Source: a virus
Length of the DNA: 43,517 nucleotides
Reading direction: 5' to 3' (one strand)
IMG/VR virus record: IMGVR_UViG_3300036830_000171
Location: 1 to 43,517 of that record
In this document: piece by piece, positions 7,763-16,353 of the stretch
Numbering within the stretch: the stretch's first letter is position 1
How the letters are laid out: the number at the start of each line of letters is the position of its first letter
Notes under the pieces: model-generated
Told to the model about the DNA's origin: nothing
Seen by the model: only the letters and a program-made list of their open reading frames with translations
Database searches by the model: none
Program-made: the position numbers and the translations under genes

Positions 7763-8937
7763 TATGTCACATCCTGTAGCTTGCCGGGGACAAGTTGCGT
7801 TACCCCGTTCGTTGGCCCGTTGACATTGGCCCCCGCTATGCACGGATCGCCAATAATGTTTGCCAGCGCCAACAGCCTTGCAGTACCACGGGAACCCGGA
7901 TCGGGTATATCGTTGTCGTTCCCCGTCCAGGGGCCTTTGCGGCTAACCTGCGCCACGGGAACCGAATAACCGCCCAGCGTGGTACGCCGAGGACTACCCT
8001 TCGCCCTCAGACTTAGACTTACCTTGTTCGTGTGCAAATCATGCTCGAAGTTTGCCCCTAGCAACATCCGAGTAGGCTTACCCGTCGAAAACTGTTGAAT
8101 GCCTAAAATCGCATTCGCCATGAATGCGGCTTTCTGGTATAGCTCACTCTTTAGCGCCAGCTTGTCCCCCGTCAACTCGATGGTTAGCTCTTCCTCTAGG
8201 ATTGCCCCGGCCTTGCTCGAAGCCTTATAGGTTCCTGTCCAATCGGTGATATACCCGCCATTGCCGAGGCGTAGCGGCATGGCATAAATCTCTTTGTCTT
8301 CAATGTCGTAGTCGATGTTTAGCCAATCGCTGGACACGGCAAAGCTTAGTTTGGTGCGAATGAAGCCGGGTTTGAGCGGACAAGAGGCCATAACGACATA
8401 GCGGAAATTGTCCGGGTTCGTGTTGCCCAGGGCGAGCGAATCGTAGCGGAAATACAACTTGCCCTTGCGTGCCCATGTCGTGTACTGGTTTTGGTCGATA
8501 CTAACGCTGTCCATCCAGCGGTTAGCAAGCAAACCGTTAGGGGTAAAGCTTGTATTGCAGCATTGACAGACGTAGGCCGTAATATCGTATTCGATTTCCC
8601 ACGTTGCCGTAGTAATCCGCCTAACTGACAGGCTTCCGGGGAACGGCCCTCCCTTCGCATCCGGGGCCGTAATGTTCAATATCGTTACCCCGTCACTCAC
8701 GAAAAGCAAATTCTTTCCCTTGCTAGTCAAGCAAGCCTTAACCCGGTTGTAGATGCTTTCCGGGGTATCGGTGCCATTGGACGGCGCTAGGTCATTATTG
8801 AAAAGGGCGGTTATCTTGATGTGGATTTCGTCATAGAGATACCCGGCCCTATCGTCGGTTAGGATGGGCTTTTGGGTGAAATCCGTGGTACGAATATCGT
8901 CAAAATCTATCCCGTTGTAAGTTAGCTCGGTTGCCAT
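7762..8937 (-). CDS. Hypothetical tail-region protein
   Basis: 391 residues, beta-rich, not recognised. It contains a CQCC cluster at about residue 130 and aromatic-rich segments (TTWARKGKLYFRYDS). Its start lies 4 nt from a TAAATA box that mirrors one on the plus strand, giving a divergent promoter with the gene at 8970. Position between tape measure and fibre genes suggests a distal tail or baseplate component. That is inference only. Confidence 0.6.
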   Translation of the reverse strand: MATELTYNGIDFDDIRTTDFTQKPILTDDRAGYLYDEIHIKITALFNNDLAPSNGTDTPESIYNRVKACLTSKGKNLLFVSDGVTILNITAPDAKGGPFPGSLSVRRITTATWEIEYDITAYVCQCCNTSFTPNGLLANRWMDSVSIDQNQYTTWARKGKLYFRYDSLALGNTNPDNFRYVVMASCPLKPGFIRTKLSFAVSSDWLNIDYDIEDKEIYAMPLRLGNGGYITDWTGTYKASSKAGAILEEELTIELTGDKLALKSELYQKAAFMANAILGIQQFSTGKPTRMLLGANFEHDLHTNKVSLSLRAKGSPRRTTLGGYSVPVAQVSRKGPWTGNDNDIPDPGSRGTARLLALANIIGDPCIAGANVNGPTNGVTQLVPGKLQDVT

Positions 8938-8941
8938 ACGG

Positions 8942-8965
8942 TATTTAGCGTTTCATTGCTAAATA
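8942..8965. promoter_or_regulatory. Divergent late promoter, paired TAAATA boxes
   Basis: GTATTTAGC (8941-8949) and GCTAAATAC (8958-8966) form an inverted repeat exactly between two divergent start codons. Each strand reads TAAATA, 4 nt, ATG. The symmetry suggests either two overlapping leaderless promoters or a site for a phage-encoded activator. Confidence 0.55.
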
Positions 8966-8969
8966 CGGT

Positions 8970-10346
8970 ATGACGATTCCACTTACCGGCACGGGCGGAT
9001 TGTTTACCCGCTATGGCAAAATCTTGAAGCTTCTGGCGGACATTAACACTTTCCAGGGCACAACCCTAATAACGGATTCTGGCAACCTCTATGCCCAATA
9101 CCCGGACGGTACGGCCGATGAAGCCTTGATTGACGGGCTGGACCCGGCCCTATTGTCGTCTCAGACCTCGGCCGGGGCCTACATGGGTTTCTTGCAGACC
9201 GTGGCACAGAACACGCTAACCACGATGGTAAGCGATGACCGGCCGCAAAACAGTAGCACGGACATTAACTCGGCCCTCGTCTACCTCATTAACCAGATGA
9301 AGGCCGATAGCCAAAGCGTGTTGGCGATGACGGTAGGCGTTTCGGCCTCGGCAAACTCTGGCAACACTGGCAACGGCGTTTGTGTTTCTACGTCATTGGG
9401 GCCGACAGGGGCGGCAAACGAAGATCAGGTGCCAGAGAAGATAACCATAAACTGCACGGCCGATAGCTCGACTAACAGCGGCCTTGCGGGCAACGAATCC
9501 TTTACAGCCCTCGGCGCCTATTCGGTCAATTCCTTCTCTTGGTTGTACCCGGTTGGATCGGGCGGAATTACGTCTCTGTCCGCAATCAACGCTTCCCAGA
9601 ATGTCACACAAGGTACGTTGCTCAACAACGGGGACTTTGAGACTTGGACCGTGGCCAATGTCCCGGACGGGTTTGTTATCGACGTTGGGACGGCGGGAAC
9701 CACGGTTAAGAAGAGTACGGCCCAGCATTACACGGGGGCGGCATCGCTCAACATCGTTGGCAACGGATCGGAATTGACGACGGTTTCCCAGACGTTCAAC
9801 TTGTCGAGCGGGACCACGGGCATACTCGCCCCGCTTAGCCTCTATGCGGTTAATTGTTGGGTGAAGATGGACACAACCCCGGCCGCTGGCATATTGCGTA
9901 TTGCCCTTGTGGACGGAACAAACACGGTGATTAACGATCAGGACGGGAACGCCAATAGCTTCACGCTGGCGCTTACGGGCCTCGGCACCAGCTTCACGGC
10001 CTTGAACGGGGCTTTCCGCACCCCTCAGATACTCCCCAGCACGGTCAAGCTACAGCTAAAGCTAACCACGGCGTTGACCAGCGCCCGCAACCTTTACGTT
10101 GACCGCCTCGGCCTCGGCCTCATGTCCACGCTTTACGCTGGCGGGCCTAGCTTTGCCGTGTTCAGCGGGTCCACTAACTTTTATGCGCCGGACGGCTTCC
10201 TTGCCACGGCAACCAATAGCTTTGGCGCAGCCGCAACGCAATCGACCTTTCAATGGGGTTTCGACCGGATTTTGGGTATGAAGAATTTCGGCCTATTGCT
10301 GCCGAGTAGCGGTAGCCCGACGATTAACGACAGTTTGATTAGCTAA
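8970..10346 (+). CDS. Virion protein with carbohydrate-binding-like domain
   Basis: 458 residues. The N-terminal 150 residues are helical. The middle (LLNNGDFETWTVANVPDGF, then SLNIVGNGSELTTVSQTF, LSLYAVNCWVKMD, LQLKLTTALTSARNLYVDRL) has the layout of a CBM4/9-like jelly roll: a GDFE.W opening, strands, then a closing D. Such modules in phage tails bind glycans on virion or host surface. The C-terminus is Gly/Ser-rich. Translation from a TAAATA-ATG start with no Shine-Dalgarno site. The exact tail location is unknown. Confidence 0.65.
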   Translation: MTIPLTGTGGLFTRYGKILKLLADINTFQGTTLITDSGNLYAQYPDGTADEALIDGLDPALLSSQTSAGAYMGFLQTVAQNTLTTMVSDDRPQNSSTDINSALVYLINQMKADSQSVLAMTVGVSASANSGNTGNGVCVSTSLGPTGAANEDQVPEKITINCTADSSTNSGLAGNESFTALGAYSVNSFSWLYPVGSGGITSLSAINASQNVTQGTLLNNGDFETWTVANVPDGFVIDVGTAGTTVKKSTAQHYTGAASLNIVGNGSELTTVSQTFNLSSGTTGILAPLSLYAVNCWVKMDTTPAAGILRIALVDGTNTVINDQDGNANSFTLALTGLGTSFTALNGAFRTPQILPSTVKLQLKLTTALTSARNLYVDRLGLGLMSTLYAGGPSFAVFSGSTNFYAPDGFLATATNSFGAAATQSTFQWGFDRILGMKNFGLLLPSSGSPTINDSLIS

Positions 10347-10360
10347 GGCTTTGGAGGACT

Positions 10361-10870
10361 ATGGCAAGCCCGATTGCGAGTGATATAGGTACGATTCTAG
10401 TAGCGATGCGTGAGAAACTGGTAGCGGACGGGATTTTCACTTACCCGTGTTGTTTCGTGACCATTTTGCCAGACTCGGCCCTTACTCTTCCCCCAGGCGA
10501 CCACATAGCCGTTATTCGTCCAGCCCGGCAGTATGTCCGGCAAAGCGTGGTTGACGGAGCGGGAAACAACTTCCTTTGGATGGATGGAGAATTCACGGTA
10601 GCGCTTTGGAACCGTTTAGACCTCGACCCGACAGGCGAAGGCCATGCGGACGATTACATAACGGACACGGCGCTAGGCTTCACTAAACTGATAACCTGTA
10701 TCACCAACAGCCTTTCCCAGCTTGCTTTGCAGGACAGCAATTCCAACTATGTGATTATCGAACCGGCCCGGCTTAACGGGTTTGATTTCGTTCCCACAAT
10801 CGGGCCGGAAGGCCGAGGCGTTTGCAACACGACTTGGCAACTTTCTTGGCAAAGCCGTATCGGCTGTTAG
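10361..10870 (+). CDS. Tail-region protein, paralogue of the adjacent gene's C-terminus
   Basis: 169 residues with a TTTGGAGG ribosome site. It is clearly homologous to the last about 160 residues of the converging gene 10898-12277: I..AMREKLVADG.F.YPCC against IAIRDKLVSDG.FGFPCC, then LPPGDHIA, VDGAGN and TLWNRL/ALWNRL. The two copies face each other tail to tail, as after a local duplication and inversion. The compact alpha/beta pattern could be a tail terminator or minor tail protein. The function is not established. Confidence 0.65.
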   Translation: MASPIASDIGTILVAMREKLVADGIFTYPCCFVTILPDSALTLPPGDHIAVIRPARQYVRQSVVDGAGNNFLWMDGEFTVALWNRLDLDPTGEGHADDYITDTALGFTKLITCITNSLSQLALQDSNSNYVIIEPARLNGFDFVPTIGPEGRGVCNTTWQLSWQSRIGC

Positions 10871-10897
10871 GCAAGCGTATAGGCACAAACGACCGGC

Positions 10898-12277
10898 TTA
10901 AACCGGAAATTGGTAGCGATAACTGAATTCAAAAACCATGTCGGCGTTAGTCCATCCGGCTTGATCTTTGGATTTTCCAAAATCCATTTGCACAAATCGA
11001 ATCGGTTCCGTAACGAGCGGGTTCCCGTTGGGGTCCGTGGGGAAATACTGGCTTAGGCTGTTGACCGTGCAGGTTAGGTAGCGAGTAAGGCCGAGGACGG
11101 AATCGGTCAAGGCATCATCGCAATGCGTGGTTTGGTCCAGGGCGAGACGGTTCCAAAGCGTTATCCTCGCCGATCCATCCAACCAAAGGACTTCATTTCC
11201 TGCGCCGTCAACGGTGATTTGCCGGACGTTGTTCGGCCCCGGAGCGATTTGGGCGATATGGTCGCACGGTGGTAGGGCAAGGGCTGGCCCGGCCACAATG
11301 TAGCAACACGGGAAACCGAAAACCCCATCCGATACCAGCTTGTCCCGAATAGCGATGAGGATACTGGACGACGTTGGGAATATCACGACCTCGGCCGAGG
11401 CGTGGACGGTACACACGCAACGAACGTTGGCGGCGCCGATCACGGCCTTAGTGCCGCTGGCGTTGACCGTGGCCACGCACGCCACGGCGGCAATTGCGTG
11501 GTGAATGGCCGAGGCCGAGGCGTTGACCGTTGACACGCAATCGAGCGTGGCCGAGGCCCGGTGAATCACGCTGGCGGTGGGCACGACCGTACACACGCAA
11601 CGAACGTTGGCCGATCCGGTCACAAGCCCGGCAGCGGCATTGACCGTGCAGACACAACGAACGTTGGCCGATCCGCCATAGATGGCCCGGCCTTTGGCGT
11701 TCACGGTGCAGACGCAGCCCACCAGGGCGGCGCCGTTGTGGACTACCCCGCCAGTGGCATTGACCGTGCAAACGCAGTGGAGAGCGGCCGAGGCGTTGTG
11801 AACGGCCTTCCCGGCGGCAAGGACCGTGCAAACGCAATCCGCCGAGGCCGAGGCGTTGTGAGTGGCCTTCCCGGCGGCAAGGACCGTGCAAACGCAATCC
11901 GCCGAGGCCGAGGCACTGTGAACTACCTTCCCGGCGGCAAGGACCGTGCAAACGCAATCCGCCGAGGCCGAGGCACTGTGAACTACCTTCCCGGTGGCAA
12001 GGACCGTGCAAACGCATCCCACAGCGGCCGAGGCGTTCCGAGCTACGTTCCCGTTCGCCTGGACCGTGCAAACGCATCCCAGGACGGCCGAAGCGTTGCG
12101 AGTGGCTTTGGCCGAGGCCGAGGCCGTGCAGACGCAATGCAGCGAGGCCGTTCCCCCGTGAATAACGCTAGCTTTCGCCGTTACCGTGGCACGGCAAGCA
12201 ATTGTTGCCGAGGCCGCTTGCAATTGTCCTAATCCCGACAATGGCCTGTCCGCAAGTGGTCTAAAACCTAAATCCAT
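10898..12277 (-). CDS. Cys-repeat tail protein fused to a paralogous tail domain
   Basis: 459 residues from ATG at 12277, the end of the TAGATA-5 nt-ATG motif (an upstream in-frame start at 12319 overlaps the divergent gene and is not preferred). Residues about 15-295 are 13-14 tandem 20-residue units with a CVCTV core followed by A..GK..HNASA, suggesting a beta-solenoid or stacked strands with paired Cys. Residues about 301-459 are a copy of the protein encoded at 10361-10870. The structure suggests an extended fibre or spike attached through the shared domain. No family known to me matches the repeat. Confidence 0.65.
   Translation of the reverse strand: MDLGFRPLADRPLSGLGQLQAASATIACRATVTAKASVIHGGTASLHCVCTASASAKATRNASAVLGCVCTVQANGNVARNASAAVGCVCTVLATGKVVHSASASADCVCTVLAAGKVVHSASASADCVCTVLAAGKATHNASASADCVCTVLAAGKAVHNASAALHCVCTVNATGGVVHNGAALVGCVCTVNAKGRAIYGGSANVRCVCTVNAAAGLVTGSANVRCVCTVVPTASVIHRASATLDCVSTVNASASAIHHAIAAVACVATVNASGTKAVIGAANVRCVCTVHASAEVVIFPTSSSILIAIRDKLVSDGVFGFPCCYIVAGPALALPPCDHIAQIAPGPNNVRQITVDGAGNEVLWLDGSARITLWNRLALDQTTHCDDALTDSVLGLTRYLTCTVNSLSQYFPTDPNGNPLVTEPIRFVQMDFGKSKDQAGWTNADMVFEFSYRYQFPV
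11401..12180. repeat. 60-bp tandem coding repeat
   Basis: About thirteen 60-bp units encoding the CVCTV repeats. Units at 11821, 11881 and 11941 are nearly identical (only about five changed bases over 60), while outer units diverge. This points to recent expansion in the middle. The antisense strand is also open through the repeat, but as a shadow. Confidence 0.85.
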
Positions 12278-12282
12278 GCAGT

Positions 12283-12305
12283 TATCTATTCTCCTCGAAT
12301 AGATA
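12283..12305. promoter_or_regulatory. Divergent late promoter, paired TAGATA boxes
   Basis: TATCTATT and AATAGATA form an inverted repeat between the ATG at 12277 (minus) and the ATG at 12311 (plus). Each strand reads TAGATA, 5 nt, ATG. Confidence 0.55.
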
Positions 12306-12310
12306 AGGCT

Positions 12311-13375
12311 ATGGCTCAACAGATAACGCTAAATGATCGCATTTGGGAAACGACAACCACGACAGGCACGGGGACCGTAACCCTCGCTGGAGCAAAGACC
12401 GGCTATCAATCCTTTAACGTCGGTCTAGGTGGCGTTAATGGCACATCCGTCACCTACTGTATCACCGATAACGCCGGAAATTGGGAAACGGGTTTCGGCT
12501 CGTTCTTTAACTCGTCTGGCAACACGCTGGCCCGTGGAACGATTATCGCCAGTAGCAACGCCAATGCAGCCGTCAGTTTTGGCGCAGGAACAAAGGACGT
12601 TTTTGTAACCCTTTCGGGGGTTGTTGCTGTTCCTCCGCTTAACTACATTTCTGGCTATCAAATGTCGGCCGCAGGAGGAACTACAACCCTTAATCTGGCC
12701 GGTAGTGGCCAGTGCATGGACGTAAACGATCAATGGCTTTTTGCCCACAACGGCAACATCATAACCAAGAAACTAGCGGCCACATGGGCGGCCGGGAATG
12801 GTTCCAACGGTTTGGATACCGGCAGCCCGGCGGCCTCAACGTGGTATGATGTTTGGTCGATCCGCCAGCAATCTACCAATCTCGGCGACATAATCTTTAC
12901 GTTGACGACCAATACCGCCCCATCGCCGCCAAGTGGCTACGGATTAGGCAAACGCATCGGAAGCGTATTTGCCGATGCAAGTAAAAATGTCCGTGATTTT
13001 GTGCAAGTCGGCGACTTTTTTAACTGGACAACCCCTGTCATTGATACAAACTGGAGCAGTGCTAGCGTTGGCACGGCGGTAGTGCAAACTAATCTTGCGT
13101 TCGCCCCTCCAAAATCGTTTAACGTCCTACTTAACGCCAAGTGCATCAAGGCGTCAGCATTGCCAAGCGTGCTAATCTTTTCGCCGTCTCAATTCACAAC
13201 AGCCGCAAGTAGCACAAACATAAACTTATCTGTGCAGGCATCAGGAGCAACCGCAACGGGCCAACTAACGGTCTTGATGCTATCAGGTTCGGTTTGTGCA
13301 GTGAGCAGCTTGGCGGCGACCACGGTATCGCTAGAGGTTGTTGGCTGGTGGGATGATCGTGGGAAGAATCTATAA
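12311..13375 (+). CDS. Probable tail fibre protein
   Basis: 354 residues. The N-terminus (LNDRIWETTTTTGTGTVTLAGA, SFNVGLGG) is a common opening of phage fibre or receptor-binding proteins that attach to the tail. The rest is Thr/Ser/Asn-rich beta sequence with few charges, as in fibre shafts and tips. Leaderless-type start after TAGATA. No chaperone or enzymatic motif is visible. Confidence 0.65.
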   Translation: MAQQITLNDRIWETTTTTGTGTVTLAGAKTGYQSFNVGLGGVNGTSVTYCITDNAGNWETGFGSFFNSSGNTLARGTIIASSNANAAVSFGAGTKDVFVTLSGVVAVPPLNYISGYQMSAAGGTTTLNLAGSGQCMDVNDQWLFAHNGNIITKKLAATWAAGNGSNGLDTGSPAASTWYDVWSIRQQSTNLGDIIFTLTTNTAPSPPSGYGLGKRIGSVFADASKNVRDFVQVGDFFNWTTPVIDTNWSSASVGTAVVQTNLAFAPPKSFNVLLNAKCIKASALPSVLIFSPSQFTTAASSTNINLSVQASGATATGQLTVLMLSGSVCAVSSLAATTVSLEVVGWWDDRGKNL

Positions 13376-13428
13376 GGAAAACAGATTAGACGTTCTAAAT
13401 AGGTTGTCTAACCTAAAGGGGCTGAATT

Positions 13429-13881
13429 ATGGCCAATATGTCCGATTTCCTTGAAAACAAGCTTATAGACCAGATATTCCGGGCGCAGGCTTACACGTTC
13501 CCCGGCACGCTGTTCTTTGCTCTTTGCACAACGGCCCCCACCGATTCAAGCACGGGTGCGAGCATTGCCGAGGTTACAGGCGGTAGCTATGCCCGGCAAA
13601 GCGTGATTCCGGCGACCAACACTTTCTATTCAACGAACGGCCAGACCACGGGCGCCAGCACAGGAACGGGCGGAACAACTTCCAACGTGGCGACGATTTC
13701 TTACCCTACGGCTACGGCGGATTGGGGAACGGTTGTCGGTATTCTGGTGACGGATTCGGCCACGACAGCAGCAGGCAACGGCCTATTTTGGGCAACGTTG
13801 ACCGCTAACAAAGTGGTCGGCAACGGCGACCAGTTTCAATTCTCGGCATCGACGGGTATATCGGTACAAATAGACAACTAA
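13429..13881 (+). CDS. Small structural protein of fibre/baseplate region
   Basis: 150 residues. The pattern S(D)FLENKLID.IFR....TFPGTLFFALCTTAPTDSSTG..IAEVTGGSYARQSV...TATADWGTVVGILVTD....GNGLFWATLTA.K.V..GDQF.F is a widespread phage structural family of unassigned role, usually next to fibre genes. An upstream TTCTAAATAGG motif (13394 on) lies farther from the start than in the leaderless genes, with AAAGGGG as a possible ribosome site. Confidence 0.65.
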   Translation: MANMSDFLENKLIDQIFRAQAYTFPGTLFFALCTTAPTDSSTGASIAEVTGGSYARQSVIPATNTFYSTNGQTTGASTGTGGTTSNVATISYPTATADWGTVVGILVTDSATTAAGNGLFWATLTANKVVGNGDQFQFSASTGISVQIDN

Positions 13882-15164
13882 AGATCGGGCAAGTTTACGT
13901 TTCCATCCTCGCAACTCTGGCAATTGTCACGTTGCCAATGGCAATTCCAAGACCAGCTATCACGGCTTGCGGATTCGAGAATCTTTGGAACCTTCAAGCC
14001 CTCGGCAACCCATTGCGGGCTGGATTGGTTCCCGATGAATAGCTTTGATCCTTTGATGATCTCGGCACACTCCAGATAGTCCTTGCAATTGTGGTAGCTA
14101 ACTTGCCCGAAACGCTGACAGAAATCGGCATGTTCCCGATAATCTCCGCCGACAAAAAGAATGTCGTGGCCGTATTTGTCCACAACATCGCACCAAGGAA
14201 AACGGTGGTTGTGATAGCGTGGCGACCGATGAATAACAACCTTCGCCATTGGCTTCGGCGTAGCAACGGTAAGCCACGGCCGATTGCGGTCTATGTGCGG
14301 CAACTTGAGCCAAGCACAGTGCATATCGGCGAGGTTAAATCCTTGTCGCCAGTTTCGGCGCCATTCGTCCAGGTTCTTGCCTACAACCCCGTTTGATAGC
14401 TCGCATTTGTTACACCACGGCTGAGCCTCGATTAATGCTTTAAGGGCCTCTAATCGCTCTACCGGCTGGCGCCAATGTCGATGAGCGTTGCGGTTCAAGT
14501 AATAGTCAATTGGTTCGCCCACTTGTGCCATTGCCGAAAGACTGGCCAGCGTGTCCCCAATACTGCCCCCATGCGTGAACACGGTCCCCATTTTCGGATA
14601 CCGTTTCGTCTTTTTGATCCTTACTTGATTGCTCGCCGTTACCTCGATTTCAGCATTAGCGAACCGCTCTTTTATCGCCTTTGTTACCCCCGGTGTATCT
14701 GGCCAATCCCAATCATCGAGCAGCATGGCGCCGCCCTCGACCATGCGGGGCCAAAAGAAATCCAGGGCATCGGCGGTAGACTGGTATAAATCTCCGTCAA
14801 TGTGGACACAAGCAAACCTCAAGTGATTCAGACCGGCGGTAGTGGCCGGGAAGAATCCCGGATGAAATTGCACGTTTTGCCCGGCAAGGTATTTTCTGAC
14901 CTCGGCTTCGCTGGCGGCAAACTCGCCCTTGTGGTGGTTTCCCCCGTCTCCCGGAAGGCCAGCAAAGGTATCGAACAAGTGCAGGGCCTTCCCAGGACAC
15001 GCCGAGGCCATTAGCTTTGCCGATCCGCCTCGGAAAACTCCCATCTCGGCCAAATCCCCCTCCAGCCCGGCAACGGATTGAACCGCTTCTATCATCGCCA
15101 AGCGGCGGGCATGGGGCAGCACGGCAACCCCGTCCACCACTTTCGCCACATCGTTGTTAGTCAT
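13878..15164 (-). CDS. TylF-like methyltransferase / glycosyltransferase fusion
   Basis: 428 residues. The ATG at 15164 has GGAGG 8 nt upstream and overlaps the preceding stop as ATGA. Residues about 36-165 look like a TylF/macrocin O-methyltransferase: EGDLAEMGVFRGGSAK (SAM site), LHLFDTFAGLP, HIDGDLY and LLDDWDW (metal and sugar site). Residues about 200-428 resemble a GT9/heptosyltransferase-type fold, with a C-terminal EIIKGSKLFIGNQSSPQWVAEGL motif like the sugar-nucleotide site. It would methylate a sugar hydroxyl and transfer or recognise a glycan. The last gene of a four-gene minus-strand cassette. Confidence 0.65.
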   Translation of the reverse strand: MTNNDVAKVVDGVAVLPHARRLAMIEAVQSVAGLEGDLAEMGVFRGGSAKLMASACPGKALHLFDTFAGLPGDGGNHHKGEFAASEAEVRKYLAGQNVQFHPGFFPATTAGLNHLRFACVHIDGDLYQSTADALDFFWPRMVEGGAMLLDDWDWPDTPGVTKAIKERFANAEIEVTASNQVRIKKTKRYPKMGTVFTHGGSIGDTLASLSAMAQVGEPIDYYLNRNAHRHWRQPVERLEALKALIEAQPWCNKCELSNGVVGKNLDEWRRNWRQGFNLADMHCAWLKLPHIDRNRPWLTVATPKPMAKVVIHRSPRYHNHRFPWCDVVDKYGHDILFVGGDYREHADFCQRFGQVSYHNCKDYLECAEIIKGSKLFIGNQSSPQWVAEGLKVPKILESASRDSWSWNCHWQRDNCQSCEDGNVNLPDL

Positions 15165-16039
15165 TTCACAACCTCCATGTATCGTTCCCATGTCCGTTCC
15201 CGGAAAGCGTTGATTTGCTCACTCGTGGCAAACCCCGAAACGTCCTTGAAGTGATGGACCAAAGGCAAAACCTCGGCAAACGGTTCTCTTGCTCCCGTGA
15301 TTCGCAAATTGTCCTTGTCCGCCACCAGGGCGGCGGGGCTGCCGACAGACAAAGCCCCTATTGCACCGTGCAACCGGGTAGAAACGACCTCGGCATATTC
15401 GGCGTAGCGTTCAAGGTATCGCTCGGGCCGGAAATCGTAGAACGTAGGGCCTAGCGTTCGCAGCCAGGAAAATTCATTCTTGTAATGGGCGATTAGATCG
15501 CCCTCTTTGTAGGTTGCTCGGAAATCGTCAACCAAACGCTTGGACACGCTTTGATTAAGGATTTCATGGTTCTGGACGATATAGGCCCGTTTCTTTCGCC
15601 TTTCCCCGGCAACGGGAACGCCAGCAAATAGAGCGGGGCAAGGCAGCAAGTGGCCCCCGGTTTCCTCGGCGGTTAGCCTGTCCCGTGCGATCACCAGAGA
15701 CTTGCGGACCACGGCCTTTTCGACCTCGGAAAGATGGTTCGGAAAAGGGGAACCGATGCCAAGGTAAATGGCTGGGGTGTTGGTTTCGTGTAGCAACCGA
15801 TAGACCGGCCGAAGTGTTGACCCGTACCATTCTGGCGTACCACAGAATAGCACTAGATCAATGCCTTTTGGATCGACGAAATAATCGGCAAGTTGTGAAT
15901 CGTTAAGGCCCGGCGAGCGGTTGTAGACAAGATAATTGTGGTCCGATCCGCAAACCGCCTCGAACAATCGCAGGCAACCCAGGCGGATAATATCGTCGCC
16001 TTTATTCCAGCCTATTGTGGTTGATAGCAGAACGTTCAA
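15161..16039 (-). CDS. Polysaccharide pyruvyl transferase-like protein
   Basis: 292 residues if it starts at TTG 16039, which overlaps the preceding stop as TTGA and has a GGGGGG ribosome site. A longer frame to 16099 would overlap the phosphatase gene. TTIGWNKGDDIIRLG at the N-terminus, YLGIGSPFP in the middle and EVVSTRLHGAIGALSVGSPAALV at the C-terminus are the marks of the CsaB/WcaK pyruvyl transferase family. These add ketal pyruvate to surface polysaccharide. Part of a glycan-modifying operon. Confidence 0.7.
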   Translation of the reverse strand: MNVLLSTTIGWNKGDDIIRLGCLRLFEAVCGSDHNYLVYNRSPGLNDSQLADYFVDPKGIDLVLFCGTPEWYGSTLRPVYRLLHETNTPAIYLGIGSPFPNHLSEVEKAVVRKSLVIARDRLTAEETGGHLLPCPALFAGVPVAGERRKKRAYIVQNHEILNQSVSKRLVDDFRATYKEGDLIAHYKNEFSWLRTLGPTFYDFRPERYLERYAEYAEVVSTRLHGAIGALSVGSPAALVADKDNLRITGAREPFAEVLPLVHHFKDVSGFATSEQINAFRERTWERYMEVVK

Positions 16040-16353
16040 ATGCCCCCCAGCAATGTAGTGATTGTGTCCGTCAGACTCTTGTGAGACTTCCAGCCCCATT
16101 TATCATGTCCTATCGGCAGGATAGACGTTTTGGCGTGGTATTCCTCGGGGACGTGCTTGCATAGCCCATCTTCGCCAACGATTAAAATAACGTCTGCCCA
16201 TTGGCAAAGCATGGCGACCGTTTCCGGGTTAGTTCGGCTCAATCCGATGGTCAACACGTTGCGATAGCCTCGCTCGTTTAGGGCGGATTTGCAATGCACG
16301 CTGCGATTGTATCCGTGCGAGCAACACGCCAAAACCTTGTCAGTTTTGGTCAT
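16036..16353 (-). CDS. Phosphatase-like protein (CX5R P-loop)
   Basis: 105 residues from ATG 16353, overlapping the GT25 stop as ATGA. Residues 11-18 are C-SHGYN-RS, a CX5R protein tyrosine phosphatase loop near the N-terminus, as in low-molecular-weight or dual-specificity types. It is shorter than the roughly 150 residues of the LMW family and lacks an obvious C-terminal DP general acid. Its partner could be a phosphorylated tyrosine kinase of capsule synthesis or a sugar phosphate, given the neighbours. That role is inferred. Confidence 0.6.
   Translation of the reverse strand: MTKTDKVLACCSHGYNRSVHCKSALNERGYRNVLTIGLSRTNPETVAMLCQWADVILIVGEDGLCKHVPEEYHAKTSILPIGHDKWGWKSHKSLTDTITTLLGGI

Noticed and set aside
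11448-12232. Long open frames on both strands through the 60-bp repeat
   Set aside because: They are shadows. A 60-bp period keeps all frames open when no stop is in the unit. The Cys-repeat frame alone has a promoter-linked start and a homologous C-terminal domain.
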